From the NCBI RefSeq assembly GCF_000002985.6, contig NC_003284.9, positions 13,640,001-13,704,000 on the forward strand: a DNA stretch of 64,000 nucleotides, written 5' to 3'. This document shows positions 47,973 to 59,588 of the stretch, in pieces. The notes under the pieces are model-generated. The model ran no database searches. It was not told the origin of the DNA and was given only the letters and a program-made list of their open reading frames with translations. Each line of letters starts with the position of its first letter. Positions within the stretch are counted from its first letter, which is position 1. This DNA comes from Caenorhabditis elegans (Eukaryota; Nematoda; Chromadorea; Rhabditida; Rhabditidae). The position numbers and the translations under genes are program-made.

Positions 47973-50900
47973 ATGACCGACACACTTGATCTGAAGCTAT
48001 CTAGTCGTCGTCAATGGAACCCGGTGAGATGTCCAGTTCGTCTGGAAGTCGACGGAAGTGCTCAAACTCCCACATCTCTAGTCCAAACAGCCCTCAATAA
48101 TCCGTCATTCGACCTGGTGATTGCCGCGCCAAACGGTCAAAATGTGTACATACCGTTTACGGAAGATAGGTAGGTTTGAAACTGTGAAAATAAATTTTTA
48201 ACAAAAATGTTGAGAATGGTGAACAAAATTGAAATAGGCACATTAAAACTATGACATGTCAACTAGAAATTGAAAAAAAATCAGGTTGTTGCTGAGTTAA
48301 AAAAAAAACTTTCACATTGTGCAGTTTGCCGGAAGCTTGGTGGCCAATATTTCAATTATTTTGCCGAACCCAATTACCTATCAATTGAGGTTTAAGAGAT
48401 AGTAAAACTGAGTAACCACCATGTAGACACATATTTAAATATTTTCGATAGTTTTTCACAAAATAATTTATCTCATTTCCAGAAAACTATTCACCGCAAA
48501 CATCGCCGACGACCCATCGACTTCATCTTTGGTAAGTAACACAAAAGTGTAATTGTTTGCCTATTTACTATCGACACTTCTTGTTTCCTCATAAAGACGC
48601 CATCTGACCCTGAACTAGTTTTAAAATCTAATATCGAGTGACGAAATTGGAAATTAGTGTGAAACAGAGGGAACGAAATGTGAATCGATTTGAATTTCAG
48701 ATTTCGCACTGCCACTTTGAAGGTGTAACCGAGGATGGACGGCATGCATTGTCGCTGTGCGATCCAGGAGGTAAGAACTGCTTTGAAGAAATACAACAAA
48801 TTGGCAATTTTTTCAAGAAAAAAAAAATTGAAATTGCTTATGCGAATGCTGTTAATCAATCCGATTTCAAAATGAAAACAAAAAAAATTTTCAGTCATCA
48901 AATCAACGCAGATTTTTTTAAAAGTCGAACATTATAGAACTTAAAATCATATTATTTAAATTAATGCAAATTGTTTTTTTTTCAGAAATCACGGGACTTC
49001 TTATGACGCAAACCAATCGGTTCGGTCTTTCCACCTCCAACAACGGGTCTTTCGTTTTAATACCATATGTGGAGAACAATTGTGGTAAGTGAATACTCAA
49101 TTGAATATGTTAATCTCACATCTCAACACACTTTTAATTTAATCCGGTAACGGTGTACTATCGCCTTCATGGGACATTTGCCAAAAATAATAAGGGAGAA
49201 ACCAGTTCTTGGCTGGGTTGTGAACACGCAACATTAATCTTGTACCTCTCCTCAATTTCCGTTCCAATTAATCAATGTTTGTGTGTGTGTTTTAGATCTT
49301 TTTTGGTATTGAACTAGGGGAAGTAGAATTGAAGAAAAAACGGTAAAGAGTGGGGAAAAAAAAGAAACAAAACTTCAGAAGATGTTAAAACGATTTTTTA
49401 TGAAATTCAAAATCGGAGTTAACCTACTTGTTCAAAACTAGCAATGTTCATCCAGCTGTCTATGTCGTATCAATGTATAGTTAAAAAATAATCAACACCA
49501 CATTTTTACAGATCTCGGCTCACTAGTCCATTCCTCGTCTCGGAAAAAACGTCAGATTGGAAAACAGAATACTGTGATAGATCGTAATCCATCATACATC
49601 AGGGAACATCTGGATGGGAGGAAGCGATTTGTCGAGTTGGCGCTGGTCGCCGACTATTCTGTGGTATGGGATTAATTCGAGAGCAAATTTAAGCAGATAT
49701 ATTTTCAATTGCAATTAAAGATTAAATTTAATGCTTCTGGGGAGAAATGGCAAAATGGGTTGCCTAAACTAGCCAAAACTTTATTTCATTCGGTTTTAGT
49801 CTCGTTCTATATTCATTGTTAGATTTACACTGAACAAATGGTCATTGTAAAAGTAGGACTCAGAAATGTCTTTTCAATTTATTTATTAAATTAAATCTAT
49901 TAAATTTATTAAATTGAAGTATAATCTAAATCTAAATAATTCATTTTCAGTATACCAAATATGACTCTGACGAGAAGAAAGTGAACGACTACATGCAGCA
50001 AACCATGAACATTTTGAACTCGGTGAGCAATGACAACTTGCTTCAAATGCATTTAACTCAATTATTTTTAAGCTCTATTTTCCTCTCAACATCCGGATCA
50101 CGTTGGTTCACTCTGAAATCTGGAAGAAGGGAGATCAAATTTCGGTGATTCCAGATTCAAAAGAGACGTTGAACAATTTTATGGAATACAAGAAGATTAT
50201 GCTCAAGGATCACTTTTTTGACACTGGATACTTGATGACGTGGGTGTTCCTATACAAAAAAAAAGCCATTGAGAATGTTATCATTTCAGAACTCTAAAAT
50301 TTGATGAAGGTGTCGTAGGAAAAGCATACAAAGGAACAATGTGCTCGTATGATTATTCTGGAGGAATTTATGTGGTTAGTATAAGAAATAATCTAGGGCT
50401 TCCAGGGAAGGCAGGCGCGGTTTTAGGGTTTGACACCTGCCTCCAAAACGCCCGCCTCTCGCCTTATTTATGTACTATGGCGAGAAGTCAAAGGCTTTGG
50501 TGTTCACAGCACATAAATAGTGCGGAAGGGGGTTCTTTTGCTGCGGCTGACATTTTTCGGGTTCCGCGCCGCACTATATAGGAGGCGCGGCTCGCGCCTA
50601 CACGGAAGCCGATACTCGAAGTTATTAATAGTTTGTGTCTAAAGAATGACAAAACCATTGAATTTTTCGGAACACATAAGAGAAATTCCATGTTTTCAGG
50701 ACCACAACAATGATACGGTCGAAACAGTTGCGACTTTTGCTCACGAACTCGGCCATACATTTGGAATGGATCATGACCCGAATGACAAGGACGTGTGCTA
50801 CTGTCCAATGCCACGATGCATCATGAATCCCCAATCTGGGCATATGGAAGTTTGGTCAGAATGTAGTGTAAAGAACTTGGCCAGTGGTTTCAATCGTGGT

Positions 50901-53900
50901 ATTGACTTGTGTCTGTTCAACGAGCCCGGCAAGAAGCCAAGCGATGCAAAGTGCGGGAACGGAATCGTCGAGCCAGGCGAGGAGTGTGACTGTGGACCAT
51001 TGAAGTGTGACAACCATTGCTGTAATGGCAGCACTTGTAAGCTTATCGGAGAAGCTGAATGTGCATCTGGAGACTGTTGTGACTTGAAAACTTGCAAGCC
51101 AAAGCCAAGAGCAACTGTGTGCCGAGCAGCAATCGGAATTTGTGATCTGGACGAGTATTGTAACGGAGAAACAAACGATTGTCCGGCAGACTTTTTTGTT
51201 CAAAATGCTGCATTGTGTCCAGGAAAGGAAAATGTAAGTTGTTCATTGTTTTGTATAAAAATAGAGAAAAATATCAAAAAAATTACTGTCAACTGTTTTT
51301 GTTTGCAAATAATGTGTGCTAATATTGTTTTTACAACATTTTTAAAAAGTAACCTTATCGCACCAGTAAAAGAATGTCTTAAAGGTGGACTACGCTCAGT
51401 GGAGAAATTGCTTTAAAACACGCCTATGGGGCCACAATGACCGAATATCATGATAAAAAATTACAAAAAAAATTTCTAGATTTTATATGATTTTTTGAAA
51501 ATTGGAAAAATCACAGTTTCACGTAATTATTTTAGAATTTCCGCCAATCGGATTTGTTCGGTGGAGCGTGCTTGCATTATTTCCATTAATTTATTTTATT
51601 TATTCTCGTTATTTGACTAATTTACTTCATTTTCTATGTTTTTTCCTCGGAAAATGGAAGAAATAAACAAGACAAATGCGAAATGTTTGTTAAAAAGTAA
51701 TTGAAAATGTAAAACTGTCAAATATACTAATTTCAGGCTCTTCGTCGTCGGAACTCAGAATATCACAGTTTTACGCATATTCAATTACATTTTAACAAAC
51801 ATTTCGCATTTGTCTTGTTTATTTCTTCCATTTTCCGAGGAAAAAACATAGAAAATGAAATAAATTAGTCAAATAACGAGAATAAATAAAATAAATTAAT
51901 GAAAATAATGCAAGCATGCTCCACCGAACAAACCCAATTGGCGGAAATTCAAAAATAATTAGGTGAAAACTGTGATTTTTCCAATTTTCAAAAATTATAT
52001 AAAATCCAGAAAATTTTTTTGAATTTTTTATCATGATATTCGGTCATTGTGGCCCCATAGGCGTGTTTTAAAGCAATTTCCCCACTGAGCGTAGTCCACC
52101 TTTAAGTTTGTAATTAAAATTGAATAAAACCTATTCCTGTTCTGTTTCAATTCTATATTTTCAGGAGTTCTGTTACGAAGGTGGCTGTGGTAGTCGAAAC
52201 GATCAATGCGCAAAGTTATGGGGTCCTACTGGGAAAAATGGCGATGAGAACTGCTATCGTAAAAACACTGAAGGAACCTTTCATGGAAACTGCGGAACAA
52301 ATGCTCACACCAAGGAGATTAAGAAATGTGAAACTGAGTGAGTCAAATTTGAATATTATGAAACTCGTATTCTACGTTTTTTTTTCAGAAACGCAAAATG
52401 CGGTCTGTTGCAGTGTGAAACCCAGGCTGAACGCCCAGTATTTGGAGATCCGGGTTCCGTCACATTTTCGCATAGCACAGTGTACTCCTCGTTGAAGCGT
52501 GATGACAAAAAGTTTTGCTACGTATTCAAATCTGCATATGGTGGCTTAAATGCTCCGGATCCGGGTCTTGTTCCAGATGGAGCAATTTGTGGTGAAGAAC
52601 AGGTAAATTGGATTCCCCGTTTTACTAATTTTGTTAGTTCCGTTTTTGATAGACTTCTGTAATTTTTTGATAGCCCCATAAATTATTCAATGTTTTTTAG
52701 ATGTGCATTGGTCAAAAGTGTCATAAAAAGGAGAAGATCAGCAAAGTGACAGCCCAATGTTTGGACAACTGCAACTTCCGTGGTTGGTTTATTTAGCCTA
52801 TTGTTTATGTTTTTGTAAATACAACTTGACACTTTCTAATCCAAATTTGGAACGATTGGGTTAAATATCTAAACATTTAGGAGTCTGCAACAATGTTGGA
52901 AATTGTCACTGTGAGCGGGGTTTTGGTGGAATCGCTTGCGAAATTCCGGGGTATGGAGGATCCGTCAACAGTAACGAAGCGTACAGATTCCGAGGGTTTG
53001 TGGAAACGCTATGAAATTTTTTCTATTGAATGTATAATTCAGAATTACACTGTCGTCGACATTCTTGGTATTTTTCTGCTTGTTTGGAATTTTTATCGGT
53101 GGTCTTTGTGTTTATTACAGAGTTAAACGGAAGCGAAATTTGGTCTCGGAGTAAGTTTTTGAAATGTATGAGTTCTTTGGAAATTATACTTTAACTCAAA
53201 TTTATCTAAAAAGTAACTAAAATATATCTAAAAATTTGATGAAATAAAAGTTGCTTTTGGTAAATTTTTGTTACATTGTGTAATTGAGCAAATTCTAGTT
53301 AATTGTTTGTGTTTCAAACTTGTTAGGATGCATGTACCGTAGTTCTTTAATCCAGCAATTCGTAATAAAAAAACTCAAAAATAGTTTCTTGAGAGATGCA
53401 AATCAGGTTATTTTCTCTTTTTTTATTATTTTTTGCCAAACAAGTTTAAATACGTCTTTATACATTTTAATCGAGCTGATCACTATTTTTATTATCATTT
53501 CTTGCAGATGGTGGAGTGTTGTCAAGAAGAAGTTTGATTTACACGGAGACCTCGTACCCGTTCGCAAAGCTCCTCCGCCACCCTATGCTCAACGAATTCG
53601 GTTGGTTTTTTCATTCACATTTCCTTACCAAAATTCCAACTTTACAGCCAAAGCTTCACTGCAATGTGGGGTGAAGATCATTCTCATGTGGCGGTCGCTC
53701 AACCGGCTCATCCTCGAAATTGCTACAACTCGTGCTGTCGTCAACCACCACGTTTTGATCCACCGTCAATTCCAATGGTTACTTTGAAGAATCCAAATCT
53801 TGCTAGTCCAACGCCATTGCTGAATCCAGCAGAGAAAGAAGAGCAAAATCAAGAAAGAGCAACGCATCAGCATGTGGAACTCTATCCAGTTGCGGAAAGT

Positions 53901-55423
53901 TTCAGAAGTGATTCGGCGGTGAGTAGGAGCTCGAAACATAACATTTCATATTGGTCTTGGAGAAAACACGCCATTTTTATTTCATTTTAGGCTTTCAATC
54001 TTTTCTCAAATTTCTTACTGTTTATGATTTTAGGCTTCCTTCAACACGCGCACTGGATCCTTCCGTCCCAATGTACAACCACCGCCCGTTCCTCGACCGA
54101 GTGATGACGTACTGAGTAAACTGAATGAGGACCTGGCAAAGGAGAAAAATGCGAAATTTGATCGACTGTGAGAATATAGTTGTTTATTTCATCAAAAGTC
54201 ACGTTTTTGCAGAAACAAAACGTTGCCACTGCCACCACCACTACCCAAGGAAAAACCGAAAACTGCAAGTTCTACGAGCCTGAGAAGAAATGAGAGTATA
54301 CGACCCGAGCAGGCACCACCACCACCTCCACCAGCACATGCTGTAAGATATGGGAAATTGGAAAATTTTGGGGAAATTGTTAAGAACAAATGAAACATGT
54401 CACAAGGATTTAAAGTTTGAGTCTGCTAGTAAAAAGCGCGTTTACAGCAATGTTATATGAATCTTAAAAATAACAAATATAAATGACTGGTTGGAAATCT
54501 TGATCATGCAAATGCAAACAATATCACGTGGTGTCAGAGTGTCTCATTCCGGCTTGATCTACGTAGATCTACAAAACATGCGGGAGAAGAGACGCAGAGT
54601 TTTCAAGTGATTTCGTATGGTTAAGAACCTGCTGACGTCACATGTTTTTGGGCAAAAAATTCCAGCATTTTTTGTAGATTAAACCGTGATGGGACAACCT
54701 GGCACCACGTGCAATATTTGAACATTTTTAAATACTATCATCGCATTAGAAATCTGATAGGTTAAAAATAAAAAAACAAGCGCTATTTTTTCAAAATTTT
54801 GTGATCACTTTTCAAATTGGAAGAAATAATTTATCAGTTTGTGCATTGGATTTTCAGTTGTTTGTAAATATTACAAAAACGGAAAAAACTTTTGAGTAAT
54901 GTAATATTTTTGTCTTGGTCCCTAGCCAAAAAGTAATTTCTACTCATATCTCAAAACGACCTCAACAGCACAAATCTGAGACCACCGCTTGAGAGGCTTA
55001 GTGACGCCTAAACGTATCGTATTGCTGCATAATTATCCCTGTTGCCCAATCTTTTTAAAATCCTCTCAAATCTCTTTAGAACTCCATATCCAAGCTGATT
55101 TTGGTTACGGTAATGCTTCATAAAATTTTATCAATGTGAACTGCAGCTCAGTATTGCGTTCTAGGAAAATTTCCAAAAAGAAATAAAGAAACGGGCATGT
55201 GAAGCTCATATTTTAACACTTTTTGTGCTCCGTTGAAAATTAATTTCGTGGTGAACAACCCTCAGCAAATACTTCTGAGAACTCAACTATAATTTGCAAA
55301 AGATTTCAGAAACCTACACTCCCTACGAAGCAACCCAAAGTCTCTGAAGATGCAGCTGCAACCGAAGAAAAAGTAGATGTTCGCTCCATGGCTGCTATAT
55401 TTGATCAAAAGCTCAAAAAATAA
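47973..55423 (+). CDS. adm-2: Membrane ADAM metalloprotease
   Basis: Zinc protease for shedding of cell-surface proteins. Nineteen exons: 47973-48169, 48483-48531, 48701-48770, 48986-49084, 49512-49663, 49951-50022, 50073-50239, 50290-50374, 50700-51233, 52165-52337, 52389-52602, 52701-52782, 52881-52995, 53043-53150, 53508-53600, 53648-53918, 54034-54167, 54213-54342, 55310-55423; 952 aa. Domains: prodomain to a furin site RKKR (149-152); catalytic domain with [11 protein letters not shown] (312-322) and Met-turn CIMNP (339); disintegrin from CGNG (382) to about 470, with a non-RGD loop [14 protein letters not shown]; cysteine-rich region; EGF-like [13 protein letters not shown] (634-652); transmembrane helix 672-696; 256-residue cytoplasmic tail with SH3-type prolines (APPPPY, PPPLPK, PPPPPP). 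The N-terminus [11 protein letters not shown] has no signal peptide. The active site is intact. The symbol comes from recalled family and size. Confidence 0.93.
50392..50640. repeat. G+C-rich repeat insertion in an adm-2 intron
   Basis: Composition changes abruptly to G+C-rich (CAGGCGCGG, CGCCCGCCTC, GAGGCGCGGCTCGCGCC) inside a short AT-rich intron (50375-50699). The motifs resemble dispersed GC-rich worm repeats. No coding frame. Confidence 0.55.
51378..52106. mobile_element. Long palindromic element (PALTTTAAA-like) in an adm-2 intron
   Basis: Starts CTTAAAGGTGGACTACGCTC and ends with the exact reverse complement. Arms are about 51378-51715 and 51785-52106, more than 320 bp with few mismatches, around a loop of about 70 bp. 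The ends match my memory of the PALTTTAAA family of C. elegans. There is no transposase. It fills most of the 51234-52164 intron. Confidence 0.85.
54525..54711. mobile_element. MITE-like inverted repeat in adm-2 intron 18
   Basis: CACGTGGTGTCAGAGTGTCT at the left pairs with GGGACAACCTGGCACCACGTG at the right. Inner blocks TTGATCTAC and TTTTTGTAGATTAAACCGTG continue the pairing with mismatches. It is a common dispersed worm repeat type, 187 bp. Confidence 0.7.
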
Positions 55424-55774
55424 CCGGATTCTCTCAATCTTAAATTTCAAATTTTCAATTTAAAATTTCTGATGTTCATATTAAAACCTTTCCCTGATCC
55501 TCAAAAACTCGTCAAAAACCTTGTGTTACACCTCAAACTCAAACAGTCTTTTCAACGAATGTCCAATTTTGGAATCCCCTGTGATAAATTTATTATCTAT
55601 TTTATACTATGTTTTATCTGCCCGTTGCTTTCAAACTTCTCCCCTATTCCAAACAAAACCCTTTTTTGCCACTATGATTCCAGTAGGATTTTCTAATATT
55701 TCACATTATTATTATTTTCCGTTTGATTACGCGTACCTGTGAATTTGTATACGTTGAACTTGCCTGTTGAGACA

Positions 55775-55780
55775 AATAAA
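55775..55780 (+). terminator. Poly(A) signal AATAAA of adm-2
   Basis: First canonical hexamer downstream of the adm-2 stop. It would give a 3' UTR of about 370 bases. Confidence 0.5.
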
Positions 55781-58430
55781 TTTTGCCTGGATACACTCAT
55801 ACATACTTTGCTGTTTCAACATTTTGAGAAGGAGGATGTATGAAAAGTTAATTGATCAGTTTTATTCAGAATTCAAAACAAAAAACTAGTTTTTACTATA
55901 TCTCGACATTTGGCTTCAGCTTTTGATTTGAGCCAAATTTGGTTTAAACTTTAACGCAGCCTAAATCCAAGTTTAGACAAAGTCTTGCCTAATTTCTGCC
56001 CAAGTTCAGTCAGCTTCTGATCCAATTTCATATTTTTCGAGCCAAACTCGGGCAAGAAGCTGGAGCCAAATGTCAAGATCTGAAGTCAAGATCTCAGGTC
56101 CCTTATTAAATTTTTCGATATATCCTTGCATTTCAATGCTTGCACATTTTTAAGTCTACCGGACTCGATGGATAAAGCGCAAAAAAAAAGAAATTTTTCT
56201 AATCAATCCCTTCTCTCATTCACAAAATGTTCTCGGGTCATTTCGACGCAACAAGCAAAAGAAACAAACATAAACGTGTGACAAAAATAGAAGATAATTG
56301 GGTTTTTCTGCATCAATTTTCATTGCAGTGTCCGAGTGCTCTTTATCCGCTATGCGTCACGGCCACAAATCGCCCCTTCACTAACATTACAAGAGCTCAC
56401 CCCTAAGCTGCACCACTAGAACACACACGATGCAAAATTGCATGGATATGTTTCTTTCGCTCTCTCTCTCTTTCTCGATTTTCCTCTTTTCATAATGAAT
56501 GTGGAAATGGGAATATGTTCTAAATTTATCCTTGCGATGCATGCAAAAGTGATGTATTGAGCACAAAGTTCTCTTGAAACCAATTTCCGGATATTTTCGA
56601 ATCGATGCATTTACACAAACACAAACACATACACTGAACAGTTGACATTTAGAAGTTGAAAAAAAAACTTTTATGAAATCAATTTCCGGATGAAAAATGT
56701 TTTCAGAAAAGGTTGGAATTTGTTGGCAACTTGTGAGGATAAATCAACATTTCAAAATATCGAGCAAGTTTCCGGTTCACATCATTTTCTCGTCTCATTT
56801 AGGTTCAGAATTCACTTCAGAAATAAACTAAAGAAGGTGATCACAATGGAGCACAACGCATGTACTGGAAACTAATGAGCTCAGATTCACAACAAGTGAA
56901 AGAGCAAAACAAACACATCTTACGTTTTTTGGTAAGATATTGTGAACACGTATTTTTCACAGCGCGTACAAGTTCTCTACAAGTAGTTTTTACTGCGGTT
57001 AGTTTTGTAAAATTCTAAAACTTTCATGTCATTTATTCCGCCATTTACTAAAATTTTGAATGAATTTTTTGGTACCAACTTCTGACTATTATTTTACGCA
57101 TTTATACTTCAAACAATTAAACAATAAGTGTACTAGAGTTTTTAAATTTTCTTAGTTTCATCTAGTTTCATCTGCACAGTTGCATAAGATGTTTATCCCT
57201 CACAGTTTTATATCGAGTAAGGTAAAATTTATTTTCTCCAGAATCAAATACTCTTATTCAATTTTTCATCCAAAAGCTAATCCTGTATAAATGTATTCTT
57301 AGACGTGTTTCATTGAATTTTATATTATTCTCAAATTTCTCAAAACTAAAGATTAGGAGATTTAGTACATGAATAGATATTTCACATTAGTCCCATTTAT
57401 CCTTCATTAACACTTCATTTCTATGAAGTTAGAAATTGATATGATGAATTTTTGCTTGGAAACCAATTATTCTTTGATACTGCTCAGTCGGTAACTGCTT
57501 GGGCCGGGGGGTGGAAGGGTGAGAGTTTTTGGTCTAGATTAATGGCTTCTAAACAAAAACTAAGATGTCTTTAAAATAGAAGTTTTCATTTGAGATAAAA
57601 AAATAAGAATCTCTCCGATTCGGTTACTGTTGGAGGAGAGAAAGGTGTTTTTTTGCATTACTCCGTACCTGTTTCCACCCACAACATCTGTGTGGTTGAT
57701 TGGTAGTGTGCGGTACTTCGGTCCTCGTACTCTCTGGTTCAAACCCCGCTGCGGTCTGAATGATGACGCTTCGGCCCATCCTCTACAGACTTGGTGTGCT
57801 TCGGCCCCGACAAGACAAAAAACGTTAATAACGTTTTGATCTTTTTTAATCTTCAATGCGGATTTTGTGCAAATTCCAAATTTTTAACATGATTTAAAAT
57901 CAGTAAGCAGTCATCTAATTTTATTTAAAAACATTTTTTTTTGGGAATTTTCGAACAGATTTAAAATTGTAATTGTACAATAATGTTGGGATCATCGGGC
58001 TTGACATTCACAAAAAAAACGTATGACTCAGTTTCAGATGGATCATCGTTATTGATGTTATGATAACATTAAATAATGTTTTTCAAAAATAAAATGAAAA
58101 ACATATTTTTTTGAAAAAATGTATAATATTGTATACAATGTTCATTATCTAAACTCGTTAGCTTCAGCAACCGAAAATTTTACGATCGAACCTGGTTTGA
58201 GCATGATATTGTGTTATTTTGTGAGTCTCATTAAAACCAAAAGTTTTTTTTGTTAAAACTCTTACATTTTATACAGTAAAATTTTGAGTCATTGTTTTTT
58301 GCATAATGCTTTTTCAACCGTTGCTAATCGAGAATTTGATCTACTAAATATATGTTCTGGTTTTTTGGACATACAGTAAGCTACTAAAAATCCAACCAAT
58401 ATGGGAAAATAGGGCGGAGCAAAATATGTT
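55781..58430. other. Intergenic, one palindrome, no gene seen
   Basis: Contains the 55901-56079 inverted repeat and a degenerate tRNA-like B-box sequence at about 57730. Everything else is AT-rich with short chance frames. Confidence 0.45.
55901..56079. repeat. Inverted repeat, 179 bp
   Basis: TCTCGACATTTGGCTTCAGCTT at the left pairs with AAGCTGGAGCCAAATGTCAAGA at the right. The inner part holds degenerate copies of GCCAAATT and CCAAGTT. Non-coding fold-back repeat. Confidence 0.6.
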
Positions 58431-59588
58431 ATTTATTTTATTTATATTTATTCATCAGGCAACAATCATAATGATGCAATTACAACAAAGCAGTGAAGTG
58501 AAGGAAAAAAGAATGAATAAATAGATATAAAATAATCATTTGGACCCGCAAGAGTCCGGTGACTAAGTATAAGGGGGGGAAGAGGGTAAAACATTGTCAA
58601 CAAAAAGTTGACCGAGACGTTTTCCGAACAAAATTTCTGAGACAGGCTTGGGGAAATAAGGTACTATTTTATTCCAGTAATTAAAATTTTTATGCAGGAA
58701 ACTGTCATTTTTAACGCCGCATAGCTTAATTCTGTAAGGGAATCGGGTTGAAGACGCAGGCTGGATAAACTGGGATAGGTTGGGGAAATGGCACCGGTGA
58801 GTGACGATTTTGAAATAGAGTTTGAGGATTAGGAAGAGACGTCTAGAAAATAGAGATTTTTGGGAAGAAAGGAATAAACGACGCTCGTAAGGGGTGCGAG
58901 TATCGTTTTTGATGAGGGGTCGAAAAGATAGGTTACAGCGCAAGAAAACCTTACGCGAGAAAAATTTTAGAGGTTGTTCTAATTTAGCTGACATTTTCAG
59001 TGATGATGGGTGAAATATTTCGCAGCAATATTCTAATGTGGGTCTAATGTAGGTATTAAACAGTTTGAAATAAAAAGCTGAATTTGTAGATCTGAATGAC
59101 GCGAGAATCTTACGACAGTTGAAAACTGCGTTATTGACTATCTTATTGATGTGAGTCTGGAACTTGAGAGAGTTGTCTACAATGAGACCTAAGTCTCTCG
59201 TGCATTTTGACTCCATTATAACCTGCTCATTAATATAGTACAAAGAATTGGGGTTGTGTTTACCCAGGTGCATTACTACTGTTTTATTTTCAGCTAGTCC
59301 AAGTTTCCATTTTTCACACCAATCAGTAATGATAGTAAGGGATTTTTGGAGACTAGCAGAGTTTTCGCTGAAGATCTTAAGATCGTCAGCGAAAGCAACT
59401 ACCGAGACATCTGGGGGAAAAGATGATAAAAGATCATTTATATAAAGAAGAAATAGGAATGGACCCGTTACTGTACCCTGGAGTACGCCAGATATATTGG
59501 AAAATGTATTATGTGATATATAGTCACCTATCTTGACTTTGGATATTCTGTCAGAAAGAAAAGCTCGAAACCATGCAACAAGATTATT
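58431..59588 (-). mobile_element. 5'-truncated non-LTR retrotransposon (reverse transcriptase)
   Basis: On the minus strand the frame is open from 59588 to a TAG at 58563, about 340 codons. The first part is the RT palm: [11 protein letters not shown], then [20 protein letters not shown], then FADDLKIF, the YxDD-type catalytic box. The C-terminal part is the thumb and tail ([22 protein letters not shown]) typical of CR1/jockey-type elements. No stop interrupts it. The 3' tail (58431-58460) is made of AATAAAT-like units, as expected for target-primed insertion. The endonuclease and RT fingers are missing, so it cannot move on its own. Sam/Frodo-like CR1 families are the best guess. Confidence 0.85.

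Noticed and set aside
57690-57765. tRNA-like sequence with A-box and B-box words
   Set aside because: GGTTCAAACCC resembles a B box, but the T stem has two mismatches and no acceptor stem can be formed. At best a decayed tRNA or SINE relic.
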